Shown here in pieces: positions 28,836 through 37,711 of a stretch of 64,000 bases of DNA. Both the position numbers and the translations under genes were made by a program. Each line of letters begins with the position of its first letter. Position 1 is the first letter of the stretch. The notes under the pieces were generated by a model, which was given only the letters and a program-made list of their open reading frames with translations, was not told where the DNA came from and made no database searches. The DNA comes from Microbacterium sp. APC 3901 (lineage in GTDB: Bacteria > Actinomycetota > Actinomycetes > Actinomycetales > Microbacteriaceae), in contig NZ_JASDCU010000008.1 in the NCBI RefSeq assembly GCF_030407765.1, positions 121,651 to 185,650 on the forward strand. The letters run 5' to 3'.

Positions 28836-31388
28836 TCAGTCCTCCGCGTCGCGGGACTGCGCAGCGAGCGAGCGCTCGACGTCCGCGAGGTTCTCCAGCA
28901 CGAGTCGGCGCAGCGCCGGCGCCGCGTCCTGGTTGGCGGACAGCCAGGCACGCGTCGCGTCGCGCAGTTCGACATCCGCGATGGCGGTGGGGAACAGGCC
29001 GACGATCAGATACTGGGCGATCTGGTAGCTGCGGGACTCCCAGATCGGCACCAGCATGTCGAAGTACGCAGGAACGAACTCGCGAAGAGCCTCGGCGCCC
29101 GCCGGGTGCACGAACCCGAGCGCAGCGGATCGCACGATCGTGTTCGGAGCATCGTCGCGCTCGATCAGCGATGCCCAGGCGGCCTTCTTCGAGGCGGAGT
29201 CGGGCAGCGCCGCACGCGCCTGCGCCGCGAACTCGCCGCCCTTCGACGTGTTGTCCGACGAGAGTGCGGCATCGATCGATGCCGCATCCGTCGCACCGAT
29301 CGTCGCGAGCCCGACGAGCAGCTGCCAGCTGAGGTCGGCGTCGATCTCGAGACCCGGAAGCGTCTCCTCGCCGGATCGCAGCCGGCCGACGATGCCGGCA
29401 TGCTCGGGCGTCACGAGCGCGTTCGCGAAGGCCGTGACGAACTGCAGCTGACTGTCGCTGCCCGATTCGGCGGCCTCGGCGAGCGCCCAGAGCCCGTCTG
29501 CGACCTTCTGGCGGGCGGCCAGGCGCGCGTCCGGCGTTACGTAGAGCGTCGCGGCAGTGCGCAGCTGCGCGAGCGTCGTGCGGACCGTGGTCGACTCCGT
29601 CTCGCGGCCGATGTTGCCCAGCACCAGGTCGATGTAGTCGGACGCTGCGGTCTCGGCGTCGCGAGTCTGGTCCCATGCCGCGCCCCAGACGAGGGATCGG
29701 GCGAGTGGGTCGCTGATGTCCGCGAGGTGCGCGATCGCCGTGGCGAGGGAGCGCTCGTCGAGTCGGATCTTCGCGTAGGCGAGGTCGTTGTCGTTGAGGA
29801 GCACGAGGTCGGGGCGCGTGAGGCCGTGCAGCTCGGGGACCTCCGTGCGGTCGCCGTCGACGTCGACCTCGGCGTAGTGCGAGCGCACGAGTGCGCCGTC
29901 CTCGAGGTTGTAGAAGCCGATGCCGAGCCGGTGGGGACGGATGGTCGGGTAGTCGGCCGGAGCGGTCTGCGTCACTGCGAATCGAGTGATCGTGCCGTCG
30001 GAGTCGTCGGCGATCACCGGCTCGAGCGTGTTCACGCCAGCGGTCTCGAGCCACTTCTTCGACCAGGTGCTCAGATCGCGCCCGCTGGTGGCCTCGAGCT
30101 CGACCAGGAGGTCGCTGAGCTCGGTGTTGCCCCAGGAGTGCTTCTGGAAGTACTGCGAGACACCGGCGAAGAACGCCTCGATGCCGACCCACGCGGCGAG
30201 CTGTTTGAGGACCGAGCCGCCCTTCGCGTAGGTGATGCCGTCGAAATTCACCTGCACGTCTTCGAGGTCGTTGATCTCGGCGACGATGGGGTGGGTCGAA
30301 GGCAGCTGATCCTGGCGGTAGGCCCAGGTCTTCTCCATCGCGTTGAAGGTCGTCCACGCCTCGGTCCACTCGGTGGCTTCGGCTGTCGCGATCGTCGACG
30401 CCCATTCGGCGAACGACTCGTTCAACCAGAGGTCGTTCCACCACTTCATGGTCACGAGATCGCCGAACCACATGTGCGCGAGCTCGTGCAGGATCGTGAC
30501 GACGCGGCGTTCCTTGACGGCGTCGGTGACCTTGCTGCGGAACACGTAGGTCTCGGTGAAGGTGACCGCTCCCGCGTTCTCCATGGCACCGGCGTTGAAC
30601 TCGGGAACGAAGAGCTGATCGTACTTCGCGAAGGGGTAGGGCACGCCGAACTTCGACTCGAAGTAGGCGAAGCCCTCGCGCGTCTTGTCGAAGATGTAGT
30701 CGGCGTCGAGGTGCTGCCACAGGCTCTTGCGGCCGTACACGCCGAGGGGGATCACCCGGCCGGAGGCGCTGGTGAGCTCGGAGAACGTCGACTCGTAGGG
30801 GCCGGCGACCAGGGCCGTGATGTACGAGGAGATGCGAGGCGTGGGCTCGAAGCCCCAGGTCGCGACCGAGTCGTCGTCATGGACGATGGGCTCGGGCGTG
30901 GGGGAGTTCGAGACGACCTTCCAGGACGCCGGCGCCGTCACCGTGAACTGGAAGGTGGCCTTCAGATCGGGCTGCTCGAACACGGCGAACACGCGACGAG
31001 AGTCGGGAACCTCGAACTGCGAGTAGAGGTAGACCTCGCCGTCGACAGGATCGACGAAGCGGTGCAGCCCCTCGCCGGTGTTGGTGTATTCGCAGTCGGC
31101 ATCGACGACGAGGACGTTTTCGGACTGCAGGCCGGCCAGCGCGATGCGCGAGTCGGCGAAGACCTCGTCGGGGTCGAGCTGCTCTCCGTTCAACGAGATC
31201 TCGCGCACGTCACGCGCGATCAGGTCGATGAAGGTGAGGCTCTCCGGCGTCGCGGTGAAGCGGACGACGCTGCGGGAGCCGAAGACCTCCGCACCCTTCG
31301 TCAGGTCGAGCGAGACTTCGTACGACTGGGTGTCGATGATGTCGCGGCGCTCCTGCGCTTCGATGCGGGTGAGGTTCTCTCCAGGCAC
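28836..31388 (-). CDS. pepN: Aminopeptidase N (M1 family)
   Basis: Zinc aminopeptidase that removes N-terminal residues from peptides in the cytoplasm. The protein is 850 residues from the GTG at 31388, chosen because family members start with a PGxNLTRxEA-type sequence (here PGENLTRIEAQ); an ATG 22 codons upstream gives a tail without similarity. GAMEN is at 267-271, HELAHMWFGD starts at 301, and the third zinc ligand in NESFAEW is Glu324. The C-terminal ERAP1-like helical domain is complete. It is divergent from the ferrochelatase gene. From memory, pepN, rpiB, a nei homologue and glbO are also neighbours in M. tuberculosis. Confidence 0.95.
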   Translation of the reverse strand: MPGENLTRIEAQERRDIIDTQSYEVSLDLTKGAEVFGSRSVVRFTATPESLTFIDLIARDVREISLNGEQLDPDEVFADSRIALAGLQSENVLVVDADCEYTNTGEGLHRFVDPVDGEVYLYSQFEVPDSRRVFAVFEQPDLKATFQFTVTAPASWKVVSNSPTPEPIVHDDDSVATWGFEPTPRISSYITALVAGPYESTFSELTSASGRVIPLGVYGRKSLWQHLDADYIFDKTREGFAYFESKFGVPYPFAKYDQLFVPEFNAGAMENAGAVTFTETYVFRSKVTDAVKERRVVTILHELAHMWFGDLVTMKWWNDLWLNESFAEWASTIATAEATEWTEAWTTFNAMEKTWAYRQDQLPSTHPIVAEINDLEDVQVNFDGITYAKGGSVLKQLAAWVGIEAFFAGVSQYFQKHSWGNTELSDLLVELEATSGRDLSTWSKKWLETAGVNTLEPVIADDSDGTITRFAVTQTAPADYPTIRPHRLGIGFYNLEDGALVRSHYAEVDVDGDRTEVPELHGLTRPDLVLLNDNDLAYAKIRLDERSLATAIAHLADISDPLARSLVWGAAWDQTRDAETAASDYIDLVLGNIGRETESTTVRTTLAQLRTAATLYVTPDARLAARQKVADGLWALAEAAESGSDSQLQFVTAFANALVTPEHAGIVGRLRSGEETLPGLEIDADLSWQLLVGLATIGATDAASIDAALSSDNTSKGGEFAAQARAALPDSASKKAAWASLIERDDAPNTIVRSAALGFVHPAGAEALREFVPAYFDMLVPIWESRSYQIAQYLIVGLFPTAIADVELRDATRAWLSANQDAAPALRRLVLENLADVERSLAAQSRDAED

Positions 31389-31513
31389 AGCTGTACTCCC
31401 AGGGGTGAGGGGATGCTGCCGCAACCCAGCGCAGTTGGCGCCCACGGCAACCATGACAGCCTACGCCAGCACGCGCGGCCTGACTCACGTTCAGGAGATG
31501 AAAGAATGGACCC

Positions 31514-32698
31514 GTGACCGCGATCGAGCCGAACACCGTCCGCTTTGCTTCCGATGCCGCTGCCTCCGGCGCGCCGTACATGACCACCCCGGTGGCCTAT
31601 GACGGCATCCTGCTCGCCGGGTTCGGCGGCCCTGAGGGACAGGATGACGTCATCCCGTTCCTCCGTAACGTCACGCGGGGCCGGGGCATCCCGGATGAGC
31701 GTCTCGAAGAGGTCGCGCACCACTACCGACACTTCGGCGGCGTGAGCCCGATCAACGGGCAGAACCGCATCCTCAAAGAGGCACTCGAAGGCGAGCTCGC
31801 CCGCCGCGGCATCGACCTTCCGGTGTACTGGGGCAACCGCAACTGGAGCCCGTACCTCGAAGAGGTCGTCACCGAAGCCGCAGCCGACGGCAAGACGACG
31901 CTCCTCGCGTTCGCGACGAGCGCCTACAGCTCCTTCTCGAGCTGCCGGCAGTATCGCGAGGACTTCGCGCGAGTGCTCGAAGAGACGAAGCTCGGCGAGA
32001 CGGTGACGATCGACAAGATCCGCCCGTTCTACGACCACCCGGGATTCGTGGAGTCGTTCGAGAGAGGGGTCCGCGAGGCCGTCGAGAGCTTCCTCGGTCA
32101 GGGCATCGCCCCCGCCGAGATCCAGATCCTGTTCTCCACGCACAGCATCCCGACCGCGGATGCCGAGCGTTCGGGCGCGCGGGACATCGACTGGGGCGAG
32201 GGTGGCGCGTATGCAGCGCAGCATCTCGCCGTCGCCGCGTGGGTGATGGATCGCGTCCGTGAGAGCATCCCGGCAGCGGCTGACGTCTCGTGGGAGCTCG
32301 TCTACCAGTCTCGTTCGGGCCCGGCGTCGCAGCCGTGGCTCGAGCCTGATGTGTGCGATGTCATCGAGGAGCTCCCCGAGCGCGGTCGGAAGGCCGTGGC
32401 CGTGGTGCCTGTCGGCTTCATGAGTGATCACATGGAGGTGCTCTGGGATCTCGACACCGAGGCCGCCGAAGCAGCCGAAGAGGCAGGGCTCGCCTTCACG
32501 CGCACTCCGACTCCCGGCGTCGCTCCGTCGTTCGTCACCGGCATCGTCGATCTGATCGTCGAGCGCCTGGAGGGGCGTCCCAACGAGGATCGCCCCCACG
32601 TGACGTCTCTGCCCGGTGCGTTCGACGTGTGTCGCCCGGGCTGCTGCGAGAACGTCCGGGCGGGGTTCAAGCCGGCCGCTGCCGGCGTGGCTCCGTGA
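31514..32698 (+). CDS. cpfC: Ferrochelatase, coproporphyrin type (CpfC/HemH)
   Basis: Inserts iron into a porphyrin. In actinobacteria the substrate is coproporphyrin III rather than protoporphyrin IX, so CpfC is the better name. The 394-residue protein has DGILLAGFGGPEG at the N-terminus, HYRHFGGVSPINGQN, the catalytic His in FSTHSIPTADAE, and VPVGFMSDHMEVLWDLD. A cluster of cysteines near the C-terminus (VCRPGCCENV), together with an upstream Cys, could hold the [2Fe-2S] centre known from actinobacterial ferrochelatases. The start is GTG 31514; the in-frame ATG at about codon 23 is a possible shorter start. Confidence 0.93.
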   Translation: MTAIEPNTVRFASDAAASGAPYMTTPVAYDGILLAGFGGPEGQDDVIPFLRNVTRGRGIPDERLEEVAHHYRHFGGVSPINGQNRILKEALEGELARRGIDLPVYWGNRNWSPYLEEVVTEAAADGKTTLLAFATSAYSSFSSCRQYREDFARVLEETKLGETVTIDKIRPFYDHPGFVESFERGVREAVESFLGQGIAPAEIQILFSTHSIPTADAERSGARDIDWGEGGAYAAQHLAVAAWVMDRVRESIPAAADVSWELVYQSRSGPASQPWLEPDVCDVIEELPERGRKAVAVVPVGFMSDHMEVLWDLDTEAAEAAEEAGLAFTRTPTPGVAPSFVTGIVDLIVERLEGRPNEDRPHVTSLPGAFDVCRPGCCENVRAGFKPAAAGVAP

Positions 32699-32722
32699 GC
32701 GCCCGCTGACTCTCGACGCTTC

Positions 32723-32728
32723 TAGGAT
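32723..32728 (+). promoter_or_regulatory. -10 box TAGGAT of rpiB, leaderless
   Basis: TAGGAT followed after seven bases by ATG 32736. It supports this start over ATG 32727, which would overlap the box. Confidence 0.5.
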
Positions 32729-32735
32729 GGATGCC

Positions 32736-33221
32736 ATGCGCATCCATATCGCCACCGATCACGCCGGTCTCGACTTCTCGACCCAGCTGCAGGATCACCT
32801 GCGCGACGCAGGTCACGAGGTCGTAGACCACGGACCGGTCGAGTACGACGCGCTCGACGACTACCCCGCGTTCTGCATCCGCGCCGCGCAGGCTGTGGTG
32901 GCCGACCAGGCAGCCGGTGTGGAGACGCTGGGCGTTGTGTTCGGCGGGTCGGGCAACGGTGAGCAGATCGCCGCGAACAAGGTCGAGGGCGTCCGCGCCG
33001 CTCTGGTGTGGAACACGTCGACCGCTGAACTCGCCCGCGAGCACAACGATGCGAACGTCATCTCGATCGGGGCGCGTCAGCACTCCTTCGACGAGGTCAC
33101 TTCGTTCATCGACACCTTCATCGCGACCCCGTTCTCGCAGGACGAACGCCACATCCGCCGCATCGGTCAGATCGCGGACTTCGAGCGCGACGGCTCGCTG
33201 CTTCCGGACCCCCGGGCCTGA
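32736..33221 (+). CDS. rpiB: Ribose-5-phosphate isomerase B
   Basis: Interconverts ribose-5-phosphate and ribulose-5-phosphate in the pentose phosphate pathway. The 161-residue protein starts MRIHIATDHAG and has VVFGGSGNGEQIAANK with the usual actinobacterial active-site features, plus ALVWNTSTAELAREHNDANV. ATG 32736 is preferred to ATG 32727 because of the family N-terminus and the TAGGAT box. Its stop is one base before the glycosylase ATG, so the two are co-transcribed. Confidence 0.96.
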   Translation: MRIHIATDHAGLDFSTQLQDHLRDAGHEVVDHGPVEYDALDDYPAFCIRAAQAVVADQAAGVETLGVVFGGSGNGEQIAANKVEGVRAALVWNTSTAELAREHNDANVISIGARQHSFDEVTSFIDTFIATPFSQDERHIRRIGQIADFERDGSLLPDPRA

Positions 33222-33222
33222 C

Positions 33223-34221
33223 ATGCCCGAGGGCCATTCCGTCCATCGCATCGCTCGCCAGTTCGATCGGAACTTCGTCGGCAAGACCATGTCCGCCTCG
33301 AGCCCCCAGGGGCGCTTCGCCGAGGGTGCGGCCGTCCTGAACGGACGCGAGGCCGTCAGTGTCCAGGCCGTGGGCAAGCAGATGTTCCTCGAGGCTGAAG
33401 GCGACGTGTGGCTGCGTGTGCATCTCGGCCTCTATGGTGCATGGGACTTCGCCGGGGACATCCTGGTCGACCCCACCATCGCCTCGGCGAACGGCCGCAT
33501 GGGCCAGACGAATCAGCGGGGCACCGTGGTCGACGACGAGATCCTCGACGACGCCGGAGAGAACTCGCTCGCGTCGATCGGCGCACCTCGTCGGACCCGC
33601 GTGCACGTCCGCATGTCCGAGCAGACGAAGGGGCTCGCCGACGAGGGGCTAGAATGGCCGCCGCCGGTCGTCGGCCAGGTCCGGCTCCGTCTGATGACCG
33701 ACATCACCGCCGCGGATCTGCGCGGTCCCACCGCCTGCGTCCTGCAGACTCCCGAGGAGATGCTCGCCAGCGTGGCGAAGCTCGGTCCCGACCCACTCGT
33801 GGGGGACCCTGCGCAGAACGAGGAGCGCTTCGTCGAGGCGGTCCGCAAGAAGCCGACGGTGATCGCGCTCCTGCTCATGGATCAGGCAGTGGTGAGCGGC
33901 ATCGGCAACGTGTATCGGGCCGAGATGCTGTTCCGCCAGCGGTTGAACCCGCATACGCCCGGCCGCGAGGTTCCGGAAGACATCGTGCGATCCCTGTGGC
34001 ACGACTGGGTGCGTCTCCTCGCCATCGGAGTAGAGACCGGTCAGATGATGACGATGGACGACCTCTCGCCCGATGCCTACCGCGCCGCGATGGCGAGCCG
34101 CGATGACCGGCACTGGGTGTACCACCGCGCCGGGCTGCCGTGTCGCATCTGCGGCACCGAGATCGCCCTCGAGGAGATCGGCGCGCGCAAGCTGTACTGG
34201 TGCCCGCGCTGCCAAGCGTGA
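33223..34221 (+). CDS. nei: DNA glycosylase/AP lyase, Fpg/Nei family
   Basis: Bifunctional base-excision enzyme for oxidised bases. The 332-residue protein begins MPEGHSVHR, leaving Pro2 and Glu3 as the catalytic pair after removal of Met1. It has an H2TH region (MDQAVVSGIGNVYRAEMLF) and a C-terminal zinc finger CRICG...CPRC. The MPEGH start marks the Nei branch rather than Fpg (MPELPE). It is larger than E. coli Nei because of an insertion in the N-terminal beta sandwich. It follows rpiB by one base. Confidence 0.93.
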   Translation: MPEGHSVHRIARQFDRNFVGKTMSASSPQGRFAEGAAVLNGREAVSVQAVGKQMFLEAEGDVWLRVHLGLYGAWDFAGDILVDPTIASANGRMGQTNQRGTVVDDEILDDAGENSLASIGAPRRTRVHVRMSEQTKGLADEGLEWPPPVVGQVRLRLMTDITAADLRGPTACVLQTPEEMLASVAKLGPDPLVGDPAQNEERFVEAVRKKPTVIALLLMDQAVVSGIGNVYRAEMLFRQRLNPHTPGREVPEDIVRSLWHDWVRLLAIGVETGQMMTMDDLSPDAYRAAMASRDDRHWVYHRAGLPCRICGTEIALEEIGARKLYWCPRCQA

Positions 34222-34232
34222 CCGGTCGGCCA

Positions 34233-34238
34233 TAGGCT
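34233..34238 (+). promoter_or_regulatory. -10 box TAGGCT of the paiB-like gene, leaderless
   Basis: TAGGCT followed after six bases by ATG 34245. Confidence 0.55.
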
Positions 34239-34244
34239 GAGAGG

Positions 34245-34886
34245 ATGCGTCAGAACCCCAGTTTCACGCTCGCGGATGTGGCCGAGATCCGTCGGATCGT
34301 CGACGCCGATCCCTGGGCGACGATCGTGAGCCACGGGCCGGACGGCCTGGTCGCTTCGCACTACGTCGTTCTGCTCGATGATGACCACGACGACCTCACG
34401 ATCGTGGGCCATGTCGGACGGCCCGACGATCTGATCCACGGCCTGGGGGAGAGAGAACTGCTCGTCGTCTTCCAGGGGCCACACGGCTACATCTCTCCCG
34501 GGTGGTACGGCGATGTGCAGTCGGTTCCGACCTGGAACTACACGGCCGTGCATCTGGCCGGGATTCCCGAGATACTCGGCGACGAGGAGAACCTCGCCGT
34601 GCTCGACCGGCTGGTCGATCGCTTCGAAGGGCGGATGCCGGAGCCGCGGCGGATGTGGGAACGGCCGAACGAACCAGCGTTCGTGACGCGGCTGGCCGGA
34701 GGGACGGTGGGCTTCAGACTCACTCCGACCAGGGTCGTCGCCAAGCGCAAACTCAGCCAGAACAAGCCTGCCGAGACCGTGGAGACCGTCATCGCCGAAC
34801 TCGAGGGCGATGGCCCGTACGCACAGCCCGCCCTCGCTGCCGAGATGCGCCGTGCCCAGCAGGCTCGAACGGGAGCGGTCCGGTGA
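34245..34886 (+). CDS. paiB: FMN-binding PaiB-like regulatory protein
   Basis: A 213-residue member of the PaiB family (split-barrel FMN-binding fold), first known as a negative regulator of sporulation and protease genes in Bacillus. It shows ADPWATIVSHGPDGLVASHYV, VGHVGRPDDLIHGL, GPHGYISPGWYGD, VPTWNYTAVHLAG and KLSQNKP, all family-typical. The role in this organism is not known; the fold could bind flavin or haem. It is probably leaderless from TAGGCT at 34233. Its stop overlaps the GTG of the amidohydrolase gene, so the two are coupled. Confidence 0.85.
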   Translation: MRQNPSFTLADVAEIRRIVDADPWATIVSHGPDGLVASHYVVLLDDDHDDLTIVGHVGRPDDLIHGLGERELLVVFQGPHGYISPGWYGDVQSVPTWNYTAVHLAGIPEILGDEENLAVLDRLVDRFEGRMPEPRRMWERPNEPAFVTRLAGGTVGFRLTPTRVVAKRKLSQNKPAETVETVIAELEGDGPYAQPALAAEMRRAQQARTGAVR

Positions 34887-36379
34887 TCGGTGTCGGTGCA
34901 CGGATAGGCACCGTCACGGGCGTTCGCGTGGCGGGCCCGGGGCGCGAGTTCCTCGTCGACGATGAGCCGGTCGACATCTTCATCGAAGACGGCCGTATCG
35001 TCGACATCGCTCCCGTGGGCGCGCTCGCGTCGAGGGGGGAGGTGCTCGATGGGGGAGGAGCCTGGGCGGTACCCGGCCTCTGGGACAATCACGTGCACAC
35101 GGTGCAGTGGGCCCTCGCGACGGAGCGCGTCACGCTCGGGAGCGCGGTGTCGGCGGCGGAGGCCGCCGCGATCATGGCTGCTGCGGCGCCCCTTCCCGAT
35201 GGACGCAAGGTCGGCAGCGGCTTCCGCGACGCGATGTGGGCCGATCGCCCCACGCTCGCTCTGCTCGACAGCGTCACCGGAGAGGTGCCCACGTACCTCA
35301 TCAATGCCGATGTCCACAGCACGTGGCTCAACTCTGCGGCATTGCGGCTCGAGGGCTTCGACAGCGTCGACGGGATGCTGCGCGAAGAGGACGCATTCGA
35401 GATCTCCCGCCGCCTGAACGCGGTGGACCCCGAGCGGGGCGACATCGCGGTCGGTGCGGCGGGGGAGCGCGCCGCGTCTCGCGGGGTCACCGGCCTCGTG
35501 GACTTCGACATGGCCTGGAACGCAGATGCCTGGCCGCGGCGAGTGGCCGCGGGGTTCGCCGCGCACCGAGTCGAGTTCGCGATCTATCCCTTCGACCTCG
35601 AGCGGGCTATCCGTGCCGGCCTGCGGACGGGGGAACTCCATGAGCATCCGGGGGCTCCGGAAGCGGGTCGCGGTCTGATTCACGTCGGTCCTCTGAAGAT
35701 CATCAGCGACGGTTCGCTCGGTACGAGAACGGCCGCGTGCTCGCACTCCTATCCGGGTGACCCGGAGAACTTCGGCGTGCTCACGGTGCCCCCGGCGGAG
35801 CTCACCGAGTTGTTGACCGTCGCCGCCGGTTCGGGGTTGGCTGTCGCCGTCCACGCCATCGGCGACCGCGCGGTCACGGGAGCGCTCGACGCCTTCACCG
35901 TATCGGGGGCAGTGGGAACGATCGAGCATGCCCAGCTGGTGCGGCATGCGGATCTCGCGCGCTTCGGCCGGCTCGGCGTCGTCGCGAGCGTCCAACCGCA
36001 GCACGCTCTGGATGACCGCGATCTGGTCGGACGCCACTGGGCAGGTCAGACCTCCATCGGCTACCCCCTCGGGGCGCTGCGCGACGCCGGAGTCGAGCTG
36101 CGCTTCGGCTCGGATGCCCCCGTTGCTCCGCTGGATCCGTGGCAGGGCATCTCCGCAGCCGTCACCCGCACGGACGACGGACGGGAGCCATGGCATCCGG
36201 AAGAACGGCTCACGCGGGAGCAGGCGCTGCAGGCGAGCGTGCGTACGTCGCTGCGGCCTGGCGAGCCCGCCGATATCGCGCTCTGCGGATTCGACCCGCT
36301 GGTCGCCTCGGGCGCCGATCTGCGTGGGATGCCCATCGTGGCCACGGTGCTCGCGGGGCGTCTCACACACGGCGCCTGA
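34883..36379 (+). CDS. Amidohydrolase family protein (YtcJ-like)
   Basis: A 498-residue metal-dependent hydrolase of the amidohydrolase_3 group. GLWDNHVHTVQW (about residues 65-76) carries the HxH metal site, VAVHAIGDRAV and IEHAQLV give later His ligands, and RFGSDAPVAPLDPW carries the catalytic Asp. Most of this group have unknown substrates; N-acyl amides and formamides are known examples. The GTG at 34883 overlaps the paiB stop by four bases. A strong bidirectional hairpin follows. Confidence 0.87.
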   Translation: MIGVGARIGTVTGVRVAGPGREFLVDDEPVDIFIEDGRIVDIAPVGALASRGEVLDGGGAWAVPGLWDNHVHTVQWALATERVTLGSAVSAAEAAAIMAAAAPLPDGRKVGSGFRDAMWADRPTLALLDSVTGEVPTYLINADVHSTWLNSAALRLEGFDSVDGMLREEDAFEISRRLNAVDPERGDIAVGAAGERAASRGVTGLVDFDMAWNADAWPRRVAAGFAAHRVEFAIYPFDLERAIRAGLRTGELHEHPGAPEAGRGLIHVGPLKIISDGSLGTRTAACSHSYPGDPENFGVLTVPPAELTELLTVAAGSGLAVAVHAIGDRAVTGALDAFTVSGAVGTIEHAQLVRHADLARFGRLGVVASVQPQHALDDRDLVGRHWAGQTSIGYPLGALRDAGVELRFGSDAPVAPLDPWQGISAAVTRTDDGREPWHPEERLTREQALQASVRTSLRPGEPADIALCGFDPLVASGADLRGMPIVATVLAGRLTHGA

Positions 36380-36390
36380 CGACGGCATGC

Positions 36391-36430
36391 ACGACGAAGG
36401 GCACCGGAGAATCCCGGTGCCCTTCGTCGT
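36391..36430. terminator. Bidirectional hairpin between the amidohydrolase gene and dps
   Basis: A 17-base perfect inverted repeat (starting ACGACGAAGGGCACCGG) with a six-base loop lies between two convergent genes, 11 bases after the amidohydrolase stop and 15 bases after the dps stop. Confidence 0.88.
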
Positions 36431-36445
36431 GAGTGGTGTCGTGGG

Positions 36446-36931
36446 TTAGGCGGCGATGTGCGACACGAGGAACCAGCGGTCCTTCTCGAGTCCGCGCATG
36501 ATCTCGATCGCGACGTCCTGGCTCGTGAGGTCGACCTCGTCGAGTCCGTCGATCGCAGCCTTCACGTCGATGAGGATCGCGTCGATGTCGGAGATGACAG
36601 CGCGCACGAGCTCGTCGGACTGGGTGAAGCCGGCGGGAACCGAGGTCGCGCTGCCCTTGGCGGCCACGGCGCTGATGCGCGCGTCGATCGGGAGACCGAG
36701 GGCGACGATCCGCTCGGCCGCCGTGTCTGCGAAGTCACCGGCGTGCGCGACGATCGTGTCGAGGAGCTCGTGGACGCCGACGAAGTTGGCGCCGCGCACG
36801 TGCCAGTGCGCCTGCTTGCCATCGATCGTCAGTGCCTGGAGTCCGAGCACGACGGGGGAGAGGAATTGAGCCGCTGCAGCTGCCACGGTCGGGTCGCTGG
36901 CGGTGGTGGAAACGGTCTGTACCTTGCTCAT
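36446..36931 (-). CDS. dps: Dps ferritin-like DNA protection protein
   Basis: Miniferritin that oxidises iron with peroxide and shields DNA in stationary phase. The 161-residue protein has the ferroxidase signature: HWHVRGANFVGVHELLD gives the first His and Asp ligands and DFADTAAERIVALG gives the Asp and Glu of the partner subunit. The N-terminal tail is short and has no run of lysines, so DNA binding may be weak or absent. The ATG at 36931 follows GGAGGAGCC. It is probably driven by the -35/-10 pair at 36974-37001. Confidence 0.94.
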   Translation of the reverse strand: MSKVQTVSTTASDPTVAAAAAQFLSPVVLGLQALTIDGKQAHWHVRGANFVGVHELLDTIVAHAGDFADTAAERIVALGLPIDARISAVAAKGSATSVPAGFTQSDELVRAVISDIDAILIDVKAAIDGLDEVDLTSQDVAIEIMRGLEKDRWFLVSHIAA

Positions 36932-36973
36932 CTTGGCTCCTCCGGAGTTGTCTCTTCGTGCCTGATGATGACA

Positions 36974-37001
36974 ACGCTACTCGTCTGAAAACATTCCGCA
37001 A
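36974..37001 (-). promoter_or_regulatory. Candidate promoter of dps (TTGCGG-16-TAGCGT)
   Basis: On the minus strand TTGCGG (37001-36996) and TAGCGT (36979-36974) are 16 bases apart and lie about 40 bases before the dps ATG, leaving a leader with a Shine-Dalgarno sequence. Confidence 0.45.
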
Positions 37002-37059
37002 GCAAGCGAAGGCTCGGCTTAGTGCCCCGGAATCATGCGGAAATCCGGCCTTGAGAGGA

Positions 37060-37065
37060 TAGTCT
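37060..37065 (+). promoter_or_regulatory. -10 box TAGTCT of the gamma-carbonic anhydrase gene, leaderless
   Basis: TAGTCT followed after six bases by ATG 37072. Confidence 0.55.
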
Positions 37066-37071
37066 CACCTC

Positions 37072-37608
37072 ATGAGCATCGCAGTCGGAGCCTCTGTCCT
37101 CGCGCTCCCGGGAAAGACCCCGTCGGTTGCCGAAGACGCCTTCATTGCCGAGGGAGCGCGCATCGTCGGCGAGGTCTCGCTGGCCGAGGGGGCGAGCGTC
37201 TGGTACAACGCCGTACTCCGAGGCGATTCGGCATCCATCGTCATCGGTCCAGGCAGCAACGTGCAGGACAACGTCTCGGTCCACGTCGATACGGCTCATC
37301 CCGTCATCGTGGGCGCGAAGGTGTCGATCGGTCACAACGCTGTCGTGCACGGATGCACGATCGGGGACGGCTCGCTCATCGGCATGGGGGCTGTCGTACT
37401 CAGTGGCGCCGTCATCGGCGCGGGATGCCTGATCGCCGGCGGAGCAGTGGTGCTCGGAGGGACCGAGGTGCCCGACGGCTCGCTGGTGGCCGGGGTCCCG
37501 GCCAAGGTGCGCCGATCGCTCAGCGACGATGAGCGTGCGGATCTGATTGCGAACGCCGAGATCTATCTGAGGCACCTCGAGACGCACGCCGCCGCGACAC
37601 CGATCTGA
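37072..37608 (+). CDS. Gamma-carbonic anhydrase family protein
   Basis: A 178-residue left-handed beta-helix trimer protein (YrdA/PaaY-type). It has repeated hexapeptides and three His positioned as the zinc site (SVHVDTAHP, SIGHNAVVHGC), plus the ending GVPAKVRRSLSDDE. Members bind zinc or iron; only some have measurable carbonic anhydrase activity, and others are thioesterase-like or structural. ATG 37072 follows TAGTCT. tRNA-Met lies 29 bases downstream. Confidence 0.9.
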   Translation: MSIAVGASVLALPGKTPSVAEDAFIAEGARIVGEVSLAEGASVWYNAVLRGDSASIVIGPGSNVQDNVSVHVDTAHPVIVGAKVSIGHNAVVHGCTIGDGSLIGMGAVVLSGAVIGAGCLIAGGAVVLGGTEVPDGSLVAGVPAKVRRSLSDDERADLIANAEIYLRHLETHAAATPI

Positions 37609-37637
37609 CCGGTTTGGCCCGATAGGCTTGTCGTCAC

Positions 37638-37711
37638 GGGGCGGTGGCCAAGCTGGTTAAGGCAGTGGGCTCATAACCCAACGATCGTCGGTTCAAGTCC
37701 GACCCGCCCTA
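37638..37711 (+). tRNA. tRNA-Met (anticodon CAT)
   Basis: Acceptor GGGGCGG pairs with CCGCCCT (one G-U pair at the end). The D-arm is GCC/GGC, the anticodon loop CTCATAA has CAT, and the T-arm is GTCGG-TTCAAGT-CCGAC. Discriminator A is at 37711; CCA is not encoded. The paired first base excludes initiator tRNA. An AUA-reading tRNA-Ile2 with lysidine has the same anticodon and cannot be excluded by eye. The 3' end overlaps the antisense end of the next coding region. Confidence 0.92.

Noticed and set aside
29106..31517. 803-codon open frame opposite pepN
   Set aside because: It mirrors the pepN codons, has no recognisable domain, and overlaps the whole M1 peptidase with complete catalytic motifs.
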